Of a DNA stretch of 64,000 nucleotides, positions 25,610 through 34,024 are shown one piece after another. Under the pieces are notes generated by a model. That model saw nothing but the letters and a program-made list of their open reading frames with translations, ran no database searches and was not told where the DNA came from. Made by a program: the position numbers and the translations under genes. The stretch is taken from assembly GCA_049297615.1 (NCBI GenBank), contig JBAQUQ010000374.1, positions 21,110-85,109 on the forward strand, read 5' to 3'. The stretch's first letter is position 1. Each line of letters opens with the position of its first letter. The stretch is from JAEMQF01 sp049297615 (GTDB lineage: Bacteria; Pseudomonadota; Gammaproteobacteria; Burkholderiales; Burkholderiaceae_C).

Positions 25610-27582
25610 TCCCTGGCGGAGCGTCCTCACCAGCGGCGTGCGCCGGGGCTTGTGAGCCCCAGTGGCTCAACGGGTTCGCCGCATGCGGCTCGATACCTCG
25701 CCCCCAAGCCTCTGCCGCGAGCGAGGGAGTCAGCAATGCGGCGGCGCCGTACCGGCAACTGTCGCTCGGCGGCTCGCTGGCGGCGCACTTTGTCAGGCGT
25801 GCCGACGGCACGATGCTCGTTACCTCCACCGAACCGCTGCAGCCTTACCCGCGCCGGCTCACCGACCGGCTGCTGTATTGGGCCCTGCTGGAACCCGACC
25901 ACACCTTGGCAGCCCAGCGCGATGCCGCCGGGCAATGGCGCCGCATCAGCTACGCGCAGGCCTTGCAAAGCGCGCGTTGCATCGCGCAGGCACTGCTCGA
26001 CCTCGGTTTGTCAGCGCAGCGACCGGTCGCAATTCTTTCCGGCAACGACCTCGACCACTTGCTGCTGTCGCTCGGTGCCCTGCTCGTCGGCGTGCCGTTC
26101 GCGGCCATCTCGCCGGCGTATTCGACGGTGTCGCAAGACTTCGGCAAGTTGCGCCACATCTTGGGGCTGTTGACGCCGGGCCTGGTGTTCGCCTCGAATG
26201 CGGCGGCCTATGGCCGGGCGATCGCAGCGGCGGTGTCGGCCGAGTCGCAGGTGGTGCTCACCCAGGGCGGCGTCGAGGGTCGGGCGACGCGCAGTTTCGG
26301 CGACTTGCTCGCCACACAGCCGACCTCGCAAGTCGACGCTGCCCATGAGGCGGTGGGCCCGGACACGATCGCGAAATTCCTGTTCACCTCGGGCTCGACG
26401 AAGATGCCCAAGGGCGTGATCAACACACAGCGCATGTGGTGTGCGAACCAGCAGCAAATCTTGCAGTGTTTTCCGGACTTGGGACGCACGCGCCCGGTGT
26501 TGGTGGACTGGCTTCCATGGAACCACACCTTCGGCGGCAACCACAACGTCGGCCTGACCATTTACAACGGCGGCACGCTTTACATCGACGAGGGCAAACC
26601 GACGCCGCAACTCATTGCCCAGACGCTGCGCAACCTGCGCGACATATCGCCGACGGTGTACTTCAACGTGCCCAAGGGCTTCGAGGAAATAGCCAACGCG
26701 ATGCAGGGCGATGCCGAGTTGCGCAAGACGTTATTGGCACGCGTCAATATGTTCTTCTATGCCGGCGCGGGGTTGGCGCAGCCGGTGTGGGACAAGCTCG
26801 AGGCCATCGCCGAAGCGACGTGCGGCGAGCGCATCCGCATGCTCACCGGTTTGGGAATGACGGAAACGGCGCCCTTTGCGATTTGCGCCAGCGCCGAAGA
26901 CGTGAAATCGGGCCACGTCGGCCTGCCCGCGCCCGGCATGAACCTCAAGCTCGTGCCTTGCGGCGACAAGCTTGAAATGCGCTACCGCGGACCCAACGTG
27001 ACGCCTGGATATTGGCGCGCCCCCGAAGAAACGGCGGAATCGTTCGACGCCGAAGGTTTTTTTTGCAGCGGCGACGCGGTCAAGCCGATCGACGCTTTGA
27101 GGCCCGGGCGCGGCCTGTGCTTCGACGGGCGCATCGCAGAGGACTTCAAACTCTCCACCGGCACTTTTGTGTCAGTGGGCCCGTTGCGCGGACAAGTCAT
27201 CGCCGCGGGCGACCCCTGCGTGCAAGACACCGTGGTGACCGGTGTCGACCGCGACGAGATCGGCCTGCTGATCTTCCCGCGGCTGGACAGTTGTCGCGCG
27301 CTGGCCGGTTTGAACGCCGCGCTGACGCCTCGCGAGGTGCTGGCGGCGCCGGCCGTGCGTGAATTCTTTCAGCATTTGATCGACACCCTTTGGGCCAGCG
27401 GCACGGGCGGCGCGACACGCGTCGCACGTGCGCTCGTCCTCGTCGACCCGCCCAGCATCGACCTGGGCGAAGTGACCGACAAGGGCACGATCAACCAACG
27501 CGCCGTACTGACACACCGCGACCCCCTGGTGCAGCAGCTGTATTCGGGCGATGCCCCGGCTCTATTGCTGCCGCGCCGCTGA
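25606..27582 (+). CDS. AMP-dependent CoA ligase, feruloyl-CoA synthase-like
   Basis: A 658-residue ANL-family ligase. The phosphate-binding motif FTSGSTKMPKGV is near residue 262, and PAYSTVSQDFGKLRHIL, LPWNHTFGGNHN, FYAGAGLAQPVWDKLE and TGLGMTETAPFA match feruloyl-CoA synthases, which activate hydroxycinnamates. A remarkable N-terminal part of ~45 residues is encoded by palindrome-rich DNA (25645-25689) and has no counterpart in the family. ATG 25606 overlaps the crotonase stop and is the only ATG or GTG start before the homologous region. Downstream, a 4-hydroxybenzoyl-CoA thioesterase starts 13 bases later. The exact acid is inferred. Confidence 0.82.
   Translation: MIPGGASSPAACAGACEPQWLNGFAACGSIPRPQASAASEGVSNAAAPYRQLSLGGSLAAHFVRRADGTMLVTSTEPLQPYPRRLTDRLLYWALLEPDHTLAAQRDAAGQWRRISYAQALQSARCIAQALLDLGLSAQRPVAILSGNDLDHLLLSLGALLVGVPFAAISPAYSTVSQDFGKLRHILGLLTPGLVFASNAAAYGRAIAAAVSAESQVVLTQGGVEGRATRSFGDLLATQPTSQVDAAHEAVGPDTIAKFLFTSGSTKMPKGVINTQRMWCANQQQILQCFPDLGRTRPVLVDWLPWNHTFGGNHNVGLTIYNGGTLYIDEGKPTPQLIAQTLRNLRDISPTVYFNVPKGFEEIANAMQGDAELRKTLLARVNMFFYAGAGLAQPVWDKLEAIAEATCGERIRMLTGLGMTETAPFAICASAEDVKSGHVGLPAPGMNLKLVPCGDKLEMRYRGPNVTPGYWRAPEETAESFDAEGFFCSGDAVKPIDALRPGRGLCFDGRIAEDFKLSTGTFVSVGPLRGQVIAAGDPCVQDTVVTGVDRDEIGLLIFPRLDSCRALAGLNAALTPREVLAAPAVREFFQHLIDTLWASGTGGATRVARALVLVDPPSIDLGEVTDKGTINQRAVLTHRDPLVQQLYSGDAPALLLPRR
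25645..25689. repeat. Palindrome-rich DNA at the 5' end of the feruloyl-CoA-synthase-like gene
   Basis: Several inverted repeats in 45 bases: GGGGCT (25645-25650) pairs with AGCCCC (25655-25660); an alternative pairing is GAGCC (25654-25658) with GGCTC (25664-25668); GCCGCATGCGGC (25678-25689) is a perfect 12-base palindrome. The region is in frame and encodes an N-terminal extension not expected in the family. Confidence 0.55.
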
Positions 27583-27595
27583 ACTGTCGCCGACC

Positions 27596-28027
27596 ATGCC
27601 ACGCACCACGATCCATACGGTGGACATCCATTTCGGCGACTGCGACCCGGCGGGGATCGTTTTCTTCCCTAACTTCGCACGCTGGATGGACGCTGCGTCG
27701 CTCGCCTTTTTCATGGAATGCGGCTTGCCCCCGTGGCGTGAATTGGTGATGACACGTGGCATCGTGGGCACGCCGGTGTTGGAGATCAACACCAAGTTCC
27801 ACAAGACCGTGACCTACGGCGAGACCATCGTGATCGGTACCTGGGTCGAAGAATGGCGCGCTAAAGTCTTTGTGCAAATGCACCGCGTCACCCGTGCGCG
27901 CACCGACGGCGTCGATCTGATCTGTGAAGGCCGCGAAGTGCGCGCCTTCGTCCAGCGCGATGCCCACAACCCCAATCGATTGCGCGCGATGGCCGTGCCC
28001 GAGGATATCAAGGCACTCTGTTCCTGA
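27596..28027 (+). CDS. 4-hydroxybenzoyl-CoA thioesterase
   Basis: A 143-residue hot-dog thioesterase. The active-site block FGDCDPAGIVFFPNF has the catalytic Asp at residue 17, the same position as in the Pseudomonas sp. CBS-3 4-hydroxybenzoyl-CoA thioesterase (141 aa), and GLPPWRE, RGIVGTP and the final KALCS are shared with that enzyme. It releases 4-hydroxybenzoate (or a close analogue) from its CoA ester. Third gene of the crotonase-ligase-thioesterase set, 13 bases after the ligase, so the route probably shortens a cinnamate side chain to a benzoyl-CoA and frees the acid. Confidence 0.88.
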   Translation: MPRTTIHTVDIHFGDCDPAGIVFFPNFARWMDAASLAFFMECGLPPWRELVMTRGIVGTPVLEINTKFHKTVTYGETIVIGTWVEEWRAKVFVQMHRVTRARTDGVDLICEGREVRAFVQRDAHNPNRLRAMAVPEDIKALCS

Positions 28028-28079
28028 CGCCCGGCTCGCAATGAGATGGCGCGCGCCGGTCATGCGTCGAGGCGCACGC

Positions 28080-28955
28080 TCAAGCGCGCCGCACCTCGAC
28101 CCAAAACAGCGCCAGGCCACTGGCCACGACGATCGCCGCGCCGATGGCCACGCCAGCGTCGGGCCACTGGCCGAACAGCAGCCAGCCCCACAAGGTCATG
28201 TAAATGATTTGCTGGTACAGAAACGGGCTGAGCACGGCCGCCGAAGCGTAACGGTGCGCCTGGGCCACGAAATAGTGGCCCAAGCCGCCGAACAAGCCAC
28301 ACACCGCAACCAAGGCCCAGGTCTGTACATCGGCCGGAGTTTGCCAATGGGCCAGGGCAAATGGGGTCAGCACGACGCTGGCGCCGAATGCCGACATCAA
28401 CTGCGTGGCCGCCGGCGATTCGCTGGCGGCCAGGCGCCGCGTCAGAAGGTTGAACAAGGCATAGAGCACGGCGTTCAACACCGATAGCAAGAGGGCGGGA
28501 TGAAACGCCTGAGTTCCCGGGCGGATGACGAGCAACACGCCGGCGAATCCGGCAAGGATGGCCGCCCAACGCCGCCAGTCCAGGTGCTCATGCAGGAACC
28601 AGGCGCTGAAGAGCGCGATCATGAGCGGCACCGAGAACTGGATCGCGGCGGTCTGGGCCAATTGCAGGTATTGCAAGGCCCAGAAATTCAGCGCCGTCAT
28701 GATCGCCAGCATCAACGCACGCAGGACCTGCAAGCGAGGATGCTGCACACGCAGCATTGCGCGCCCGTAGACCGGGCCGAGCAGGGCAGAGGTGATCAGC
28801 GTATGTGCCAAGAAACGCAGCCACACGACCTCCAGCACGGGCAGCGATTGCACCAACCACTTTGCCGTGGCGTCCAGCGTCGCGAAACACAGCGTGGTCA
28901 GTGTGACCAGGCCGATGCCCACGCGCCGGCCGCGCGCGCTATCGAGATGCAGCAT
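28080..28955 (-). CDS. EamA/DMT family transporter
   Basis: A 291-residue inner-membrane protein with ten predicted hydrophobic segments in two EamA repeats (e.g. VGIGLVTLTTLCFATLDATA at the start; AAILAGFAGVLLVIRPG closing the first half). Members export amino acids, nucleosides or other metabolites. ATG 28955 is taken as the start; the frame is open further upstream but only as the shadow of the ornithine cyclodeaminase remnant, which overlaps by 17 bases. The substrate is unknown. Confidence 0.82.
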   Translation of the reverse strand: MLHLDSARGRRVGIGLVTLTTLCFATLDATAKWLVQSLPVLEVVWLRFLAHTLITSALLGPVYGRAMLRVQHPRLQVLRALMLAIMTALNFWALQYLQLAQTAAIQFSVPLMIALFSAWFLHEHLDWRRWAAILAGFAGVLLVIRPGTQAFHPALLLSVLNAVLYALFNLLTRRLAASESPAATQLMSAFGASVVLTPFALAHWQTPADVQTWALVAVCGLFGGLGHYFVAQAHRYASAAVLSPFLYQQIIYMTLWGWLLFGQWPDAGVAIGAAIVVASGLALFWVEVRRA

Positions 28956-29445
28956 GTGGGCCCCATCGCAAAGCGCCCGGCTCGGCCGGGGCAGGCCGTG
29001 GCGCGGCCGCCTCTGCGTGGCCAGCATCGCCGTGCGCGCGTACCGGGGTGCGATTCCACACTGCGGCGCTGCGCAAGTGTCGCACCGCGTGCATTGCCCA
29101 GGCGAGCAGGGAGGCGACACGCCGGGCGCCAACGATGAGCGGCTGGCTCGCGTCGCACCGGGCGAGGAATGAAGCTGCCAGCGCCGACGCCGCCACAGTG
29201 CGCCGCGACGTGATCTCGTCGCCGTCGAATTGCGCGAGCGGCACGCCGGTGTTGGCATCGGTCAAGGTATAGGTCGCGTGCACCTCCACCAAGCCGCGTG
29301 CGGCGTTACCCGGGCATAGGGCGACCGTTTTCAGGCCGAAGTGCTTACCACTGCGCCAACCAGGCATCAGCGGGACGAGTCCATCCTCGCCTTGCGGCAC
29401 GTCGACGTTGTGGCGGCGGGTGGTTTCGGTATCGGCGGTGCCCAT
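28939..29445 (-). pseudogene. Ornithine cyclodeaminase/mu-crystallin family remnant
   Basis: Residues ~20-133 of this 168-codon frame match the middle of ornithine cyclodeaminase-like proteins: LVPLMPGWRSGKHFGLKTV, PGNAARGLVEVHATY, GVPLAQFDGDEITSRRT, ASALAASFLAR and LIVGARRVASLL...VWNR. The family is ~310 residues. Here the N-terminal part and everything after the start of the NAD-binding fold (GxGxxA degenerated to GARRVA) are missing; the frame runs into unrelated sequence and ends inside the start of the EamA gene. The upstream frame is closed by a stop about 90 bases before. It is most likely a deletion remnant and not a working enzyme. Confidence 0.75.
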
Positions 29446-29610
29446 GCGGCGGCGCCGAAGCGGTTCGTCCCGCCGCGCCGGTGCGCAGTATCGCGTGCTG
29501 CCGTGCCGGGGCTCTGCGCCGGTGCGCCGTCACGCGGCGCGGGCTCAGCCCATCCGCTCGTATGGCGGCTGGGCCTTCATCGGTCGCCTTCCGGCGCCTG
29601 ACGCGCGGGC

Positions 29611-29916
29611 TCAGCCCGGTAGGCGCTGGCCGAAGAAATGGCGGAACACGTCGGGCTCGTGCACCTCGCGCTGCGCCAGGCCGCTCAGAGTCTCCTGGAA
29701 CGGCTCGGTGGGCGGCAGCGAGTCAAGCTCCGCCGGCGCCGTGTTGTCCCACGCAGAGTTGAACTGAGCCGTGAGTTGGCGGCGCATGGCCTCCCCGACG
29801 AGCTGCTGGGCCAGTGTATCGGCCAACGAGGGCAGCTCTTCCCAATCGCCGCCGCCGTTGTACGAAACGATTTGGTTCAGCGAAGACGGGTACTGTTGCG
29901 GGTGTGATTGGCGCAT
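29611..29916 (-). CDS. Hypothetical protein (101 aa)
   Basis: A 101-residue frame with ordinary protein composition: Gln/Asn-rich N-terminus (HPQQYPSSLNQIVSYNGGG), then an acidic amphipathic middle and a C-terminus EPDVFRHFFGQRLPG. No signal peptide or membrane segment. No family recognised. No strong ribosome binding site precedes ATG 29916. It lies between the decayed ornithine cyclodeaminase remnant and a VOC gene, all on the minus strand. Possibly real; evidence is composition only. Confidence 0.45.
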   Translation of the reverse strand: MRQSHPQQYPSSLNQIVSYNGGGDWEELPSLADTLAQQLVGEAMRRQLTAQFNSAWDNTAPAELDSLPPTEPFQETLSGLAQREVHEPDVFRHFFGQRLPG

Positions 29917-30126
29917 GATGTTTTGCCGAGGGTTCGAAGTGTGGCAAGACTATCGGCAGCAGCGCGCGTCGATTCATGGAAATAGGTGGTATCGCGGTAG
30001 CTGTTTGTGACGCAATGGAGCCTTGCGTGCGAAAGTGCGCGTGGCCGCGGCGACGAAACCCGATGTGCGGGCTTGACGCACGGCGCGTCGGGGCGAGGCC
30101 ACACCGAGCGCGGCGGCGCTGTGAAC

Positions 30127-30888
30127 TTACACCACGCGCTGCGTGCTGCGTAGCATCGCCACAGCCGCGCCCAATGGGTCGGCGACGATGGCGAAGCGGC
30201 CCACACCTGGAATATCGGCGGGCGCCGACAGCAATTGCCCACCGCACTCGTCGGCTTTGGCCGCGCTGGCGTCGCAGTCGCTCACCTCCACATAGGGCAA
30301 CCACATCGATGCAGCCGCCGCATTGACAGACTGCGCCATACCAGCGCGGTGCACGCCGTCCATTTTCAGCAGCGTGTAGCTGCCCCCGGGTCCCATGTCC
30401 ATGCTTTCATGCGAGAAGCCGAACACGCCCTCGTAAAAGGCCAGAGCCTTGCTGGGGTCACCCGTCCACAACTCGTTCCAGACCCAATCACCAGGGGGCG
30501 TTTCCGTTGCGTCGGGGCGGTCACCCTGGGCACTCTTCCACAGGGAAAACACTGCGCCGGTCGGGTCGGCGAGCGCAGCGCCGCGCCCGACCGGGCCGAA
30601 ATCGGTCGGTGGCATCAAGCTCTTGGCCCCGGCGCGCTGCGCAGCCGCGAACGAAGCGTCGACGCTGCTCACCGACATATAGGCCATCCAGCGATTCGGC
30701 GCGCCTGCTTCGCACTTGGAGTAGCCGCCGATCCCATTGCTGCCATTCATGATCATCGAATAGTTCTGCGCGCCCATGGGCATGGCTTCGGTGCGCCAGC
30801 CGAACAGCGCTTCATAAAATCTCGCGGCGCGGGCGGTGTCGGTGGATTGGTGTTCGAACCAGACGAACTTGCCGGGCAGATAGCTCAT
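30127..30888 (-). CDS. VOC family protein (glyoxalase/bleomycin-resistance-like, two domains)
   Basis: A 253-residue protein with two vicinal-oxygen-chelate domains: the first starts FVWFEHQSTDTARAARFYEALFGW, the second WNELWTGDPSKALAFYEGVFGF. Each ends with a DP.GA strand (LADPTGAVFSLW, VADPLGAAVAML). ATG 30888 has GGAG upstream. Proteins of this type resemble the hydroxylase-associated 27-kDa antigen CFP30B family; the enzyme activity is unknown, with metal-dependent lyase or dioxygenase as precedents. Confidence 0.85.
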   Translation of the reverse strand: MSYLPGKFVWFEHQSTDTARAARFYEALFGWRTEAMPMGAQNYSMIMNGSNGIGGYSKCEAGAPNRWMAYMSVSSVDASFAAAQRAGAKSLMPPTDFGPVGRGAALADPTGAVFSLWKSAQGDRPDATETPPGDWVWNELWTGDPSKALAFYEGVFGFSHESMDMGPGGSYTLLKMDGVHRAGMAQSVNAAAASMWLPYVEVSDCDASAAKADECGGQLLSAPADIPGVGRFAIVADPLGAAVAMLRSTQRVV

Positions 30889-31090
30889 GAGGGTCTCCTT
30901 GTTGGCTGTCGAATTGGGGTGAGGGTGGTTGCCGTTCCTTGAGTTGGCCCGCGAACAATAGCCGCTTTTGATGGAGCCTGCGCGTGCTTGCATGCACCCC
31001 ACAATGGCCGCGGGATTCTTCTTCAATCGCGGATCGGGCCCGATGTGCACGTGGCACGGCCTGGCGGGGCTCACAAGGAAGTGCTTTCTT

Positions 31091-31122
31091 CACCCCAAGG
31101 GCCAGGAAGGGGCCCTTGGGTG
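31091..31122. repeat. Intergenic palindrome related to the uvrA element
   Basis: CACCCCAAGGGCC (31091-31103) pairs with GGCCCTTGGGTG (31111-31122) around a 7-base loop, one base bulged. The central 20 bases match the left half of the palindrome inside uvrA with a single mismatch, and then skip 11 bases. It sits 42 bases after the ParA-like gene, on whose strand it could also act as a terminator, though the following T-tract is poor. Confidence 0.65.
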
Positions 31123-31163
31123 GCCCATCGGGGGATCCGGCTTCCCGAGTCCTGAGGGCAATC

Positions 31164-32075
31164 TCAGGCGGTGCGCTGCAAAGTGCGGCCCGACGGTAAG
31201 AAATCCAGCAAGCGTCCGAAACGGCTTGCCAAAGTGGGTCGCGCCAGGGGTTCAGTGCGAACTGCAGCACCCGCTGTGGGGCTGGCATATTCGGCAGGTG
31301 GGCGTGGCGACCCCGCCGTCGGCGCCCTGATCGGCACGGCCGGCGTGAGGCCGTTGAACGCCGATACGGGCGCAACGTAGCAGGGCCGGACTGTGCGGTG
31401 CAGCGCAGCTTCAACGACCTGAGGTGCCGGGCGAAGCACGGGTTCGAGCCAATCCAGAACGGGTTGCCATTGTGCGATGTCGGCACGAACGTGCTCGGCG
31501 GGCAAGTCGAACAGGGTCAGGCCGCGTTCGATGCAACGCACATAGGCTTGAGTGTCACGCAGAACACCGATGAAGGCGATGTCGTGCTGCTGCGCCCACG
31601 CGGAAAGGATCTGCGCTGCCTTGGTTCTCGCATCGATACGCATGCCCACGGCGGCCACCTTGCACTTGCCCGAGGCGACCCGCGGCAAGGTCATCAATTC
31701 GGCGTAACAGTCGGCCGCCGATTCGCGATCGAAGACTGAATTGCATACCGGCATCAGAATCGCGTCGGTATAGCCCACTACACGTGCCAGGTCCAGGCCA
31801 CGCAGCCCACCCGGAGTGTCCAGGACCACATGAGAGATTCCCTGGGGCGCACGCATCACGTTCTTGGGGTCGATTGCCCAGCCGAGGATGGATGGATGCT
31901 TCGCCGCCACGGGTTGCGCCTCGCGCAGCTTGAGCCAAGGTTGGGTCGACTGTTGGCGATCCACGTCGCCGAGCATGACGGAGATGCTGTTGTTCGCGCA
32001 GTACGCGGCAAGGTGGGTGGCCAGCGTGCTCTTGCCGCTCCCTCCTTTGCGATTGACCACAGCGATGACTGGCAT
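31164..32075 (-). CDS. Orphan ParA/MinD-like ATPase with a proline-rich C-terminal tail
   Basis: A 303-residue protein. The first ~205 residues are a ParA-type ATPase: deviant Walker A KGGSGKST near residue 10, GDVDRQQSTQPWL (Walker A' with Asp), and Walker B VVLDTPGGL. The remaining ~95 residues are Pro/Ala-rich (VPIRAPTAGSPRPPAEYA) and end in a probable amphipathic helix (LASRFGRLLDFLPSG). Orphan ParAs position plasmids, chemoreceptors, carboxysomes or granules; no partner gene is adjacent. ATG 32075 opens the standard MPVIAVVNRKGG start; the longer frame upstream is not homologous. Confidence 0.85.
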   Translation of the reverse strand: MPVIAVVNRKGGSGKSTLATHLAAYCANNSISVMLGDVDRQQSTQPWLKLREAQPVAAKHPSILGWAIDPKNVMRAPQGISHVVLDTPGGLRGLDLARVVGYTDAILMPVCNSVFDRESAADCYAELMTLPRVASGKCKVAAVGMRIDARTKAAQILSAWAQQHDIAFIGVLRDTQAYVRCIERGLTLFDLPAEHVRADIAQWQPVLDWLEPVLRPAPQVVEAALHRTVRPCYVAPVSAFNGLTPAVPIRAPTAGSPRPPAEYASPTAGAAVRTEPLARPTLASRFGRLLDFLPSGRTLQRTA

Positions 32076-32876
32076 TGAGTTTCCGCAACTCGCGCTTGCC
32101 GCGCTCGACCTTCGCCCGCAAGATTTTGAGGCCCGAGGGGCGAAGGTAACCCGAGCCGTTGCGACAATTAAAGCACCATAAGGCATTGTTGAGTGAGACC
32201 GCAACCCCCCGAAATGGACCGGAACGTGTTCATGCAAGGGCCCGGAAGGAACAATTTCACGTCGGGCGCGCGGCTGCGCCAAAGCTCGCCTACGGACGAC
32301 TTGACAGGGCTGCTTGCCGCGCCGGCTGCCACCGAAGCCGCCGGTGGAGCGAGTGCGAAGCCGCAGCGACATCGCGGAAGAATAGTGGCCTGACGAGTAG
32401 GCTGACGCAGCGTCAGCGCCATTGGCGCGCCGATCGCCGTCACTGCCCGAAAGCGCAGGTCCGCCCCAAGCCAGGGCGCGATCAGCAAGTGCCCACGCGT
32501 ATCGCGATTCGATCGTCATCGCCTTGGCCCGGGCGTTCTAGTGACACGCATCGGCAAGCGATTCCAAACGTGAAATGTTGCGTTTGCGCAACGTTACACC
32601 GGCCGACTCAGCGCCATGCCGGTGCCCCTCGCCGCACGGCCCTGCGTAAAGGTCGCCTGCAGGCTGCACAAAGGATCCCGGCGTGCACAAACGGCGATCG
32701 CGTCGCATTCGGCGGTCTTGATTCGGGCACGCTTCTCGCCATGCGTCACGGGTAACGGCGATTCGGCGAGCGAGCTCATGGCTTCCCGCGGCGCGCCGGC
32801 GAGGCGTCGGCCGGGTCGCAGGCCCCACTGGGCGACACTGGCTCTTCCGAAGCTGCCCAAGCCGATCGAGTTACCG
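32076..32876. other. 800-base gap between divergent genes, no gene seen
   Basis: Open frames on both strands here have no protein-like composition or homology. The gap must hold the promoters of the ParA-like gene (minus) and the EamA gene (plus). One inverted repeat, GTTGCG (32577-32582) with CGCAAC (32587-32592), flanked by AACGT and ACGTT, could be an operator. Nothing else was recognised. Confidence 0.5.
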
Positions 32877-33923
32877 ATGACGCCCGACACGCCCCTGAAA
32901 GCTCAATCCGCTGCGCACCACAGCGCGACCCTCGCCGCTGAGGCAGGGCAAGCACAACACCGCAAGCGCATGCGCCGTGCCCTGTGGGTCGCGCTCGTCC
33001 TGGTCCTCATCTGGGGCGCAAACTTCAGCGTGCAGAAAGCCGTCTTCAATGCACTGTCGCCGGGAGGCTTTTTGTTCGTGCGCTATCTCATCATGCCGCT
33101 TGCCGCGGCGGTCTTGCTGTGCGCTCGCCACGGACTGCTCTGGCCACGCGTGTCACGATCCGACCTGGTCGCCCTGCTCAAGCTCGGGCTGGCCGGCCAC
33201 CTGGTACATGTCAGCCTGGTGAGCTACGGCATTCACTGGTCGACGGCATTCTCGAGTTCCCTGATCCTGGCTTGCGGGCCGGTGTTCACCTTATTGCTCT
33301 TGCGCTGGCATGGCATCGAACACTTGGCGCGCGGCCAAGTCGTTGGCGTGTCGGTGGCGGGGCTGGGGGTGTTGCTCTTCCTGTCGGACAAACTCAGCGG
33401 CGGCGTCACGGGTGGCAATTGGCAGGCAGGTCTGGGCGACATGACCCTGCTCGTTGCGGCCTGGTTCTTCTCGTACTACACCGTCACCGCCAAGCCTTTG
33501 ATCGAGAGACTCGGCGGCGTGACCGTGATGACTTACGCCACCTTGCTGGGTAGCGCTCCAGTCGTGCTGCTGAGTTTGCCCGCCGGGCTGGCAGTCGACT
33601 GGGCGCAGGTCAGCGCCGCCGTTTGGGCTGGCACGCTTTGGGCCGTGCTGGTCTCGGCCTTCCTTGGCTGGATGGTCTGGGGTTGGATCAACGCCGTGCG
33701 CGGCGTGGCACGAAGCGCACCCCTGATGTACCTGATGCCACCAGTAGCCGGCCTGGTGTCCTGGGTCCTCACCGGTGAGCGCTTCACAGCGGCAAAACTC
33801 GGCGGCGCGGCGATCGCCTTGGCGGGCGTTGCGCTCGCCCAGTTCACGTCGCGCTCAGCGCGGGACCCGGTTCTCGACACTGTGCTGGAAGCGGTACGCG
33901 AGGCGCCCGCTCCAGTCGATTGA
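32877..33923 (+). CDS. EamA/DMT family transporter
   Basis: A 348-residue membrane protein with a ~30-residue hydrophilic N-terminus and ten hydrophobic segments in two EamA halves (e.g. ALWVALVLVLIWGANFSVQK and, in the second half, WFFSYYTVTAKPLIERLGG). Its closest character is RhaT/YdcZ-like drug/metabolite exporters of Burkholderiales. ATG 32877 is taken; an ATG ~30 codons later, next to the first membrane segment, is possible. Not closely related to the EamA protein encoded at 28.1-29.0 kb. Substrate unknown. Confidence 0.82.
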   Translation: MTPDTPLKAQSAAHHSATLAAEAGQAQHRKRMRRALWVALVLVLIWGANFSVQKAVFNALSPGGFLFVRYLIMPLAAAVLLCARHGLLWPRVSRSDLVALLKLGLAGHLVHVSLVSYGIHWSTAFSSSLILACGPVFTLLLLRWHGIEHLARGQVVGVSVAGLGVLLFLSDKLSGGVTGGNWQAGLGDMTLLVAAWFFSYYTVTAKPLIERLGGVTVMTYATLLGSAPVVLLSLPAGLAVDWAQVSAAVWAGTLWAVLVSAFLGWMVWGWINAVRGVARSAPLMYLMPPVAGLVSWVLTGERFTAAKLGGAAIALAGVALAQFTSRSARDPVLDTVLEAVREAPAPVD

Positions 33924-34024
33924 GCACGGCGCTACGTCATCGGCCTGATCTTGCCCGGTCGCATGCCCACGGGCTGCGCAAAAGCGTGTACGCTGGCTCG
34001 CCCGTCGCTTCAGGGAACCCGACC

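Noticed and set aside
32594..32890. 98-residue minus-strand frame in the gap before the EamA gene
   Set aside because: No ribosome binding site, no homology, composition like non-coding high-GC DNA.
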